Both the position numbers and the translations under genes were made by a program. The notes beneath the pieces were generated by a model, which saw only the letters and a program-made list of their open reading frames with translations, had not been told where the DNA came from and searched no databases. Positions 6,960 through 11,530 of a stretch of DNA of 11,530 nucleotides are shown here, piece by piece; position 1 is the stretch's first letter; each line of letters begins with the position of its first letter. The DNA comes from Gammaproteobacteria bacterium (GTDB lineage Bacteria > Pseudomonadota > Gammaproteobacteria > SZUA-152): the NCBI GenBank assembly GCA_003229995.1, contig QIGJ01000215.1, positions 1 through 11,530 on the forward strand. Reading direction: 5' to 3'.

Positions 6960-7913
6960 ATGAATTTTTCGTACGCGTTCTCCCGGTTGTTTTATTCCCT
7001 TTTCCTTTTTGGGTTATTGGTGATTCCTGTAGTAACAATGGCTGCCCGGCCAACCATTGCGGTGCTGGAGTTTAGTACCGACAAAACAGGCATTACCATT
7101 GCTCCCGGTTTTGCGGTGGTGCAACCGGTGGAAGATACCACCCATTTATTGTCATCCGATCTCATGACCTATCTGGTCAAGAGCAACAAATTCAATGTGG
7201 TGGAAAGAAGCCGCATGAAAGATATCCTGACTGAACAGGAATTCAGCGAATCCGGATACATTTCGCCTGAAAGTGCAGTGAAAATAGGGCAGCTCATTGG
7301 TGCCGACTATTTCGTCATGGGCAAGATTGAAGTGCTGAAAGCCGAGATAAAACGCAAAAAAATTCCGTATACGGATACCATGCGTTCTTTGTATGTTGGA
7401 AAAATGATCGTTAATGTGCGTATTGTTGACAGTCGTGGTGGTAAAATCGCCGCTGCCGATAAATTTATCGTTGAACACGAAGACCGAAACCCGAAAGGGG
7501 AGTTGACTGCCGATGAGTTTTTGGACGCCTTGAAGGAAAAAACGGTAAAAGAGATCGTCAACGGTGTGGTATCGGGCGTATTTCCGCTGAAAATAGTGAA
7601 AGTGACGGGTAATACCGTGTATATCAATCGTGGTTCCGGGGTTGATTTTGAAGTGGGAAACCACTTGTCTGTATTGATGCTGGGAGAAGGATTGATTGAT
7701 CCGGATACCGGTGAGTCGCTGGGTAGCATGGAAGAAGAAGTGGGCGTTGTGGAGGTAACATCCGTTCAGAAGAAATTCTCCAAGGCTAAAATTATCAGTG
7801 GAGAAGGCGGTATTAAAAAAGGTGCGCTGGTGCGGTTGCGGGAAATCGAGTCTGACGTGGCATCCTCAATGGAACTGACACCGGGTTCGAGTGACAAGCC
7901 GGTAAGCTGGTAG
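6960..7913 (+). CDS. Secreted CsgG-family protein with FlgT-like C-terminal domain
   Basis: 317-aa exported protein. Residues 1-29 are a signal peptide with a long hydrophobic core and probable cleavage near TMAA/RP. There is no lipobox cysteine, unlike true CsgG. Residues 31-125 form a CsgG-type alpha/beta domain: PTIAVLEFSTD, then DLMTYLVKSNKFNVVERSRMKDIL and KIGQLIGADYFVMGKI (108-123). Residues 147-170 continue it (VNVRIVDSRGGKI). Residues about 207-297 match the small beta-rich domain at the C terminus of FlgT-like proteins, with NTVYINRGSGVDFEVGNHLSVLMLG split over 218-242, IDPDTGESLG and VGVVEVTSVQ. Family members make periplasmic or outer-membrane assemblies; secretion through a pore cannot be claimed here because no csg genes are visible. 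It is followed after 150 nt by the lipoprotein cluster. Its 108-123 segment resembles the LpoB-like protein of the same cluster. Confidence 0.8.
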   Translation: MNFSYAFSRLFYSLFLFGLLVIPVVTMAARPTIAVLEFSTDKTGITIAPGFAVVQPVEDTTHLLSSDLMTYLVKSNKFNVVERSRMKDILTEQEFSESGYISPESAVKIGQLIGADYFVMGKIEVLKAEIKRKKIPYTDTMRSLYVGKMIVNVRIVDSRGGKIAAADKFIVEHEDRNPKGELTADEFLDALKEKTVKEIVNGVVSGVFPLKIVKVTGNTVYINRGSGVDFEVGNHLSVLMLGEGLIDPDTGESLGSMEEEVGVVEVTSVQKKFSKAKIISGEGGIKKGALVRLREIESDVASSMELTPGSSDKPVSW

Positions 7914-8063
7914 TAATCTTTAGATATTTTCCCCGTAAAATCATGGGTTTAGAGTGAGTTTAGAATTAAAACAACAATCATTGGCTGAACAATAAAAGAA
8001 GTCCTGGCACATGTTTGACGTAACATTGGTCAGAGACGTCCAAAACGATTTCGGGGAGGAGTC

Positions 8064-9488
8064 ATGTCTCATTTATTAGTCAGAAAACTGCCACGGCTGA
8101 TGCTGTTGGTGGTTGTCATGTTGCTGCTGGGAGGTTGTGCAGCAGGTTCGATTTTCACTTCGTATCCGAAACAGATACAGCCCATCAAAATACAATTGGA
8201 AACCCGGCAATACACGCAGGCACAGGCGGCACTCGACGGGCGTCAGGATGATGCAGATAAAATTCTGTATCTCATGGAGAAGGGGCGGGTAGCACAATTG
8301 GCTGGAGACACCGAGGCCAGCATCGAAGACTTCAGGCGGGTTATTGAGGCCTTTGAGGAGAATGACGGGAAGGCGAGGGTGTCCGTGTCCGATACCTCCG
8401 CGCAGGGTGCCGCTCTGTTGACCAACGATAACGCAATTCCCTACACAGGGGAGGGTTATGAGCGGGTATTTGTGCATCAATTCCAGGCGATGAACTACCT
8501 GATGGCCCACAATCTGGAGGCCGCGATGGTGGAAGTGAGGCGAGCCAATCAGGAGCAGCAATATGAGTTGGAACGTTTTGAGGATGAAGTCGCCGATGCT
8601 GAAGAAAATGCCCGTGAGCAAATGGGAAAGAATGACGGTTTCATGGATTCATTTGCATCTTTACAGGTTGTCGCCGGGCAGGTAAAAAACTCCTTCCAGA
8701 ATGCCTATACCTTTTATGTGTCCGGTGTCCTGTTTGAGGCGACAGGAAAGCCCAATGACGCCTACATTGACTACAAAAAAGCGCTGGAAGTTTTCCCCGA
8801 TAACGTTTACGTGCAGCGGGATGTCTTGCGACTGGCGCAGACTCTGGGGATGCGGGAAGACTATGAGCGATTCAGTAAAAAATTTGGGAATGCCGACTCT
8901 CCACTAAAGGCTGATGAAGGTGAAATTGTGCTGTTGTTTGAGCATGGTTTTGCCCCGGTAAAAACGGACGTGAACATTAATCTGATCATCGATCATGGTG
9001 TGCGTTCCATCGCGTTTCCGACATATACGGGACAATGGCGAGCGCCTTCACTGCTGAATGTCTCGATTTCTGACGGCGCTCTGGTGGGTAAAACGATAGG
9101 GGAAACCAGTCCCATCGTGAGTGTGCAGGCGCTGGCGGCAAAAGCGTTGGTCGAACGTCTGCCGGGGATGATGGTTCGGCAGGTCTTGCGTATTGTTGCT
9201 AAGGCTAAAGCGAGAGAGCAAGGTGGAAAGTTGCTTGGCGATTTTGGGGCGTTGGCGATAGATGTGTTTAATGTGGTCACCGAACAGGCGGACCGGCGTA
9301 GCTGGTTGACGCTTCCGCACGACGCGCAAATTCTGCGTAGCAGTCTGCCTGAAGGGCAGTACCAGTTACAACTTCAAAATGGCACCGCAGTGGGGAGCAT
9401 GGATATAAAAGTTGTACCCGGTAAAAAAACCCTGATTCGGGTTGTGGCGACGGGGAACACCTTTCATACTGCGTCCGTTGTGCTGTAG
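8064..9488 (+). CDS. Large COG3014-type lipoprotein with TPR-like helices
   Basis: 474-aa predicted lipoprotein. The signal peptide (1-24) ends in the lipobox LLGGC with Cys25; the next residues, Ala26 and Ala27, give no inner-membrane retention signal (no Asp at +2), so outer-membrane sorting is expected. Residues about 45-110 and 210-275 look like helical TPR-type repeats (KILYLMEKGRVAQLAGDTEASIEDF; NAYTFYVSGVLFEATGKPNDAYIDYKKAL, about 213-241). A charged helix at about 160-190 may be a coiled coil. The C-terminal part (about 285-474) is beta-rich with the segments RRSWLTLPHDAQILRSSLP and a final PGKKTLIRV. I recognise it as the COG3014 type often found beside ycfL and lpoB; no biochemical role is known to me. 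The start has a strong GGGGAGGAG at 8053-8061. The ycfL-like gene follows after 48 nt. Confidence 0.85.
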   Translation: MSHLLVRKLPRLMLLVVVMLLLGGCAAGSIFTSYPKQIQPIKIQLETRQYTQAQAALDGRQDDADKILYLMEKGRVAQLAGDTEASIEDFRRVIEAFEENDGKARVSVSDTSAQGAALLTNDNAIPYTGEGYERVFVHQFQAMNYLMAHNLEAAMVEVRRANQEQQYELERFEDEVADAEENAREQMGKNDGFMDSFASLQVVAGQVKNSFQNAYTFYVSGVLFEATGKPNDAYIDYKKALEVFPDNVYVQRDVLRLAQTLGMREDYERFSKKFGNADSPLKADEGEIVLLFEHGFAPVKTDVNINLIIDHGVRSIAFPTYTGQWRAPSLLNVSISDGALVGKTIGETSPIVSVQALAAKALVERLPGMMVRQVLRIVAKAKAREQGGKLLGDFGALAIDVFNVVTEQADRRSWLTLPHDAQILRSSLPEGQYQLQLQNGTAVGSMDIKVVPGKKTLIRVVATGNTFHTASVVL

Positions 9489-9536
9489 TGCTTGTGTTGC
9501 AATAATGGTATTGAAACAGCGTAGGAGAATAAAACA

Positions 9537-9941
9537 ATGAATATGGTGAAATTGTCGGCCTTGTTTTCGGGCGTGGTACTGCTTGCGGGTTGTGCTACTT
9601 CAGGAATTGAGGCGACGGGAAAAACTGAAAGTGATCCAGAGTACGCCAAACATCTGGTGATTCACAATGAACCACTGGCGAACGCAATCACCATTACTGA
9701 CATGAAATCCCGCTTCAAGGGAGATCTGTTGGAGGTGAATGTAGAGTTGAGTAACCTTACCAGCTCGGATAAAAGTATCCAGTACCGTTTCTCATGGTAT
9801 GCCAGCGATACTTTTGAGGTGGAACAAGGGAGTCGATCCTGGATTCCGGTGGTGCTGCACGGAAAATCCAGCACCACTATGCGTGCCGTAGCCCCCAACC
9901 CTTCTGTAAAAACCTATAAAGTCAATGTAAGGGAGTTGTAA
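9537..9941 (+). CDS. ycfL: YcfL-type lipoprotein (DUF1425 family)
   Basis: 134-aa predicted lipoprotein with lipobox LLAGC (Cys19) followed by Ala-Thr, consistent with outer-membrane sorting. The rest is a single small beta-sandwich-like domain: LAITITDM-like strand at about 48-57 (NAITITDMKSRF), LLEVNVELSN, QYRFSWYASDTFEVE and a closing SVKTYKVNVREL. The QYRFSWY stretch and the overall size fit the YcfL/DUF1425 family. In E. coli ycfL stands directly upstream of lpoB (ycfM), and the same order is seen here, which supports both calls. The function is unknown. AGGAG at 9523-9527 is a good ribosome binding site 9 nt before the ATG. The stop is 3 nt before the start of the lpoB-like gene, so the two should be co-transcribed and probably translationally coupled. 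Confidence 0.85.
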   Translation: MNMVKLSALFSGVVLLAGCATSGIEATGKTESDPEYAKHLVIHNEPLANAITITDMKSRFKGDLLEVNVELSNLTSSDKSIQYRFSWYASDTFEVEQGSRSWIPVVLHGKSSTTMRAVAPNPSVKTYKVNVREL

Positions 9942-9944
9942 GAA

Positions 9945-10532
9945 ATGATATTATCAGAACAGTCAGTGCAAACAGCAGCAGGTAAAAAGCTGAAATCAAC
10001 AGGCGTACTTCTTGTTATTGGTTTGCTGGCAGTGTCATTGGTCGGTTGTTCAAAGACCGTCAAATATGGTGATGCTACCGAAGTAGAAACAACCACGACC
10101 GGTTTTGGTTCAACAGATTTGCAGCAGATCGCGGCAAAAATGGTGGACTCGGTGCTGACTTTTCCGCCTGTTGTGGAAATCACAGCAAAACGTCGGCCGG
10201 TGATGTTTGTTGATACCATCAAAAACAAGACCACCGAACATATCGATACAGAATCCATTACCGATACCATTTCTACGAAATTGTTACGCTCCGGAAAATT
10301 CCGTTTCGTGGATATGACCAAGGTCGCAGCAGTGAAGCAGCAGCTTGATTACCAAAATGACAGTGGCCTAGTCAACCAGGATACGGCGATAAAAATGGGG
10401 CAACAAATTGGTGCCGAATACATGCTGTATGGCAATCTTTCCAGCATCGTGAAACGCAACAGCAGCCGCAAGGATGTTTATTACAAGTTCACGTTAAAAT
10501 TAATTACTGCATTTGCAAAGTGGTATTGTTGA
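9945..10532 (+). CDS. lpoB: LpoB-like penicillin-binding protein activator, apparent frameshift near the C terminus
   Basis: Predicted outer-membrane lipoprotein (195 aa as read) of the LpoB family, which stimulates the peptidoglycan synthase PBP1B from the outer membrane. The lipobox is LVGC with Cys35 and Ser at +2. The globular domain runs from about residue 55: RPVMFVDTIKNKT (84-96), ESITDTISTKLLRSGKFRFVD and KMGQQIGAEYMLYGNL (150-165), ending in YYKFTLKLI (179-187). After Ile187 the frame gives TAFAKWYC and a stop at 10530-10532. The other forward frame, from about 10513 to the TAA at 10588-10590, encodes SGIVEWSDEKEIRKSK and SLFGL, exactly the ending expected for this family. Removing one T near 10511-10514, or four bases (GCAT at 10509-10512), restores a protein of 213-214 aa. 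Either the gene is mutated or the sequence has an error here. The ribosome binding site GGGAG at 9931-9935 fits the ATG at 9945. Confidence 0.85.
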   Translation: MILSEQSVQTAAGKKLKSTGVLLVIGLLAVSLVGCSKTVKYGDATEVETTTTGFGSTDLQQIAAKMVDSVLTFPPVVEITAKRRPVMFVDTIKNKTTEHIDTESITDTISTKLLRSGKFRFVDMTKVAAVKQQLDYQNDSGLVNQDTAIKMGQQIGAEYMLYGNLSSIVKRNSSRKDVYYKFTLKLITAFAKWYC

Positions 10533-10590
10533 GTGGTCTGACGAAAAAGAAATTCGTAAGTCCAAAGAGAAATCTTTATTTGGTCTTTAA
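10513..10590 (+). pseudogene. Out-of-frame C-terminal end of the lpoB-like gene
   Basis: Read in the frame starting at 10513 this encodes LQSGIVEWSDEKEIRKSKEK (followed by SLFGL and TAA at 10588-10590). GxxEW and the following DEKEIRK are the conserved end of LpoB-family proteins. There is no start codon or ribosome binding site of its own, so it can only be the displaced end of the preceding gene. Confidence 0.8.
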
Positions 10591-10632
10591 TGTGAATTAA
10601 GGATTAAATCACTGCTTGAATCATGAAAATCC

Positions 10633-10687
10633 AACGCGAAGACGCAGAGAGGCAAAGAAAAACACTAACACTTTGCGCCTTCGCGTT
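10633..10687. repeat. Palindromic intergenic repeat, AACGCGAAG type
   Basis: AACGCGAAG (10633-10641) pairs perfectly with CTTCGCGTT (10679-10687), and CAAAG (10653-10657) with CTTTG (10671-10675). The left arm has about 8 extra bases (ACGCAGAGAGG against GGCGC), so the stem is bulged. The loop is AT-rich (AAAAACACTAACA). The type (alternating CGCGAAG, CGCAGAG, GCAAAG units) resembles a palindromic repeat commonly met between genes in many bacterial genomes; that is from memory. It lies 43 nt after the lpoB-like stop. Confidence 0.7.
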
Positions 10688-10722
10688 AGATGTTATTCGG
10701 TTGAATATTTTTAGCGCTTAAT

Positions 10723-11385
10723 TCATATTTTAGGCTGATGTAGCATTGTTATAAACAAGCGGACCAAATGGTCCGCTTTTTTATTGTCTCCTACAGCTGG
10801 AAAATATATATTTTCTTCAGCAGGAGTAACGTTGGATGGAGATATGGTGGGTTTTATATTGTAGAAATCGACACCAAAGCGCATGGCAGATCGGCCGCTG
10901 ATATGGTAATCGGCACCGATGCCAAAATACACATCAATGTCGTCGTCGTTGCCGGAAAAAGAGGGAGTGCTTAAACGGTATTTCCATCGGGCGAGCCCGA
11001 TCTTGCCAAATAATGAGAAATTAGTGTTAGCGCGCAGTTTCCCCAGCAGGGCAACTTGTAGCACAGATACTTTCGCTTTATAGGTTCCTTCTGAGGCCTC
11101 CCCCAGATTTGCCCAGCCAACGTCAATCGCCAGTGCCTCATTGATGTGGAATCCACCAAAAATGCCAAGGGCTGCACTGGAGTCATTGGCTTCATCATAT
11201 ATGGCGTTTCCGAGGTTTGCGCCGATGTATATGCTCGATGACATATTGGAGGATATGTTATGCGGCCGGGTAACGATAATATCATTGGCAGCGTATGCAG
11301 AGACGCTACTGAAAAAAGATAATGCGCCAAGGGCGAGTACGCCACAGGCTGTGCGTGATTTTTGACAAACGGTGTCAGATTTCAT
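10723..11385 (-). CDS. Secreted outer-membrane beta-barrel protein (OmpA-like barrel type)
   Basis: 220-aa protein with a signal peptide cleaved near SAYA/AND (about residue 32). The mature part has alternating beta-strand patterns: SIYIGANLGNAIY (51-63), SAALGIFGGFHINEALAIDV (split by turns, 70-89), KAKVSVLQVALLGKLRAN, FSLFGKIGLARWKYRLS and DVYFGIGADYHISGRSAMRFGVDFYNI (151-177). This fits an eight-stranded barrel of the OmpA/OmpW-like size class. The C terminus is odd: barrels usually end in a strand with a terminal aromatic residue, but here the frame continues through a terminator hairpin and ends HQPKI. A stop in another frame at 10791-10793 would fall just before the hairpin, so a small frameshift is possible but unproven. 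The start is good: AAGGAG lies just upstream of the ATG on the minus strand. The substrate or function is unknown. Confidence 0.75.
   Translation of the reverse strand: MKSDTVCQKSRTACGVLALGALSFFSSVSAYAANDIIVTRPHNISSNMSSSIYIGANLGNAIYDEANDSSAALGIFGGFHINEALAIDVGWANLGEASEGTYKAKVSVLQVALLGKLRANTNFSLFGKIGLARWKYRLSTPSFSGNDDDIDVYFGIGADYHISGRSAMRFGVDFYNIKPTISPSNVTPAEENIYFPAVGDNKKADHLVRLFITMLHQPKI
10757..10782. terminator. Strong intrinsic terminator, usable in both directions
   Basis: AAGCGGACCA (10757-10766), loop AA, TGGTCCGCTT (10769-10778) is a perfect 10-bp GC-rich stem, followed on the plus strand by T-run 10777-10782 then ATT. It should end plus-strand transcripts of the lipoprotein operon. On the minus strand the same stem is followed by TTGTTTAT, a weaker tail, so it may also end the beta-barrel gene transcript. 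It lies within the last codons of that minus-strand gene. Confidence 0.9.
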
Positions 11386-11430
11386 GGGGAAGCTCCTTGT
11401 GAATCAATGTTGAATAGCTAAGGAATGTGC

Positions 11431-11530
11431 ATGAAATACCCTCGACAACTTATGATTCAATCCTGCAGGGAACAGCAACATAATTCCACAACGGAAGATG
11501 CTCATCAAAAACAATTCGCATGGATTCCTT
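11431..11530 (+). CDS. Possible start of an unidentified gene, cut by the window end
   Basis: An ATG at 11431 has AAGGA at 11420-11424, 6 nt upstream, an ideal ribosome binding site. The frame stays open for 33 codons to the window end, starting MKYPRQLMIQSCREQQ. No signal peptide or known motif is visible, and the codons seen are too few to judge. It would be divergent from the beta-barrel gene. It could equally be a chance opening. Confidence 0.35.
   Translation, partial: MKYPRQLMIQSCREQQHNSTTEDAHQKQFAWIP

Noticed and set aside
6960..7913. Calling the CsgG-like gene a curli secretion channel
   Set aside because: It lacks a lipobox, has an additional FlgT-like C-terminal domain, and no other curli gene is visible, so only the domain family is claimed.
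8007..8024. TGGCAC followed by TTGAC, similar to a sigma-54 promoter before the COG3014-type gene
   Set aside because: The spacing is one base short and the essential GC of the -12 element is missing.
8076..8621. 181-codon minus-strand open frame inside the COG3014-type lipoprotein gene
   Set aside because: Antisense to a gene with a clear lipobox and strong ribosome binding site; no recognisable domain.

Overview
The window looks like a chromosomal segment of a gammaproteobacterium of moderate GC content. The main evidence is the order miaB - ybeZ - ybeY - ybeX(corC) - lnt at the left, a core block typical of Gammaproteobacteria. A YbeL-type zinc-ribbon gene and a YcfL/LpoB lipoprotein pair, both also characteristic of that class, agree with this. 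I cannot name a genus.

Layout: (1) 1-4349, plus strand: the 3' end of miaB (tRNA methylthiolation), ybeZ (PhoH-like ATPase), ybeY (rRNA-maturation endonuclease), corC/ybeX (CBS protein) and lnt (apolipoprotein N-acyltransferase). Spacing is tight (3 to about 50 nt) and corC overlaps lnt, so this reads as one operon. (2) 4447-5874, plus strand: a hexameric-type glutamate dehydrogenase with a C-terminal insertion like the 'antenna' of animal enzymes. (3) 5901-6455, minus strand: a YbeL-like zinc-ribbon protein, convergent with gdh. (4) 6456-6959: a 0.5 kb non-coding stretch with a long, imperfect inverted repeat, an internal hairpin and a second AT-rich hairpin. One repeat arm also appears to carry the -35 box of the ybeL-like gene. 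(5) 6960-10590, plus strand: an envelope cluster with a secreted CsgG-family protein, a large COG3014-type lipoprotein, a YcfL-type lipoprotein and an LpoB-type lipoprotein. The LpoB reading frame is shifted shortly before its C terminus. (6) 10591-10782: a palindromic intergenic repeat and a strong intrinsic terminator. (7) 10723-11385, minus strand: a secreted outer-membrane beta-barrel protein whose last codons run through that terminator. (8) 11431 to the window end: the possible start of an unidentified plus-strand gene.

The common theme is RNA maturation plus the cell envelope. Lnt completes the acylation of lipoproteins, and at least three predicted lipoproteins are encoded downstream. 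LpoB-family proteins activate the peptidoglycan synthase PBP1B, so the COG3014/YcfL/LpoB group with the adjacent CsgG-like protein is the best candidate for an incompletely described envelope system. I see no CRISPR array, transposase, phage gene, tRNA or rRNA.
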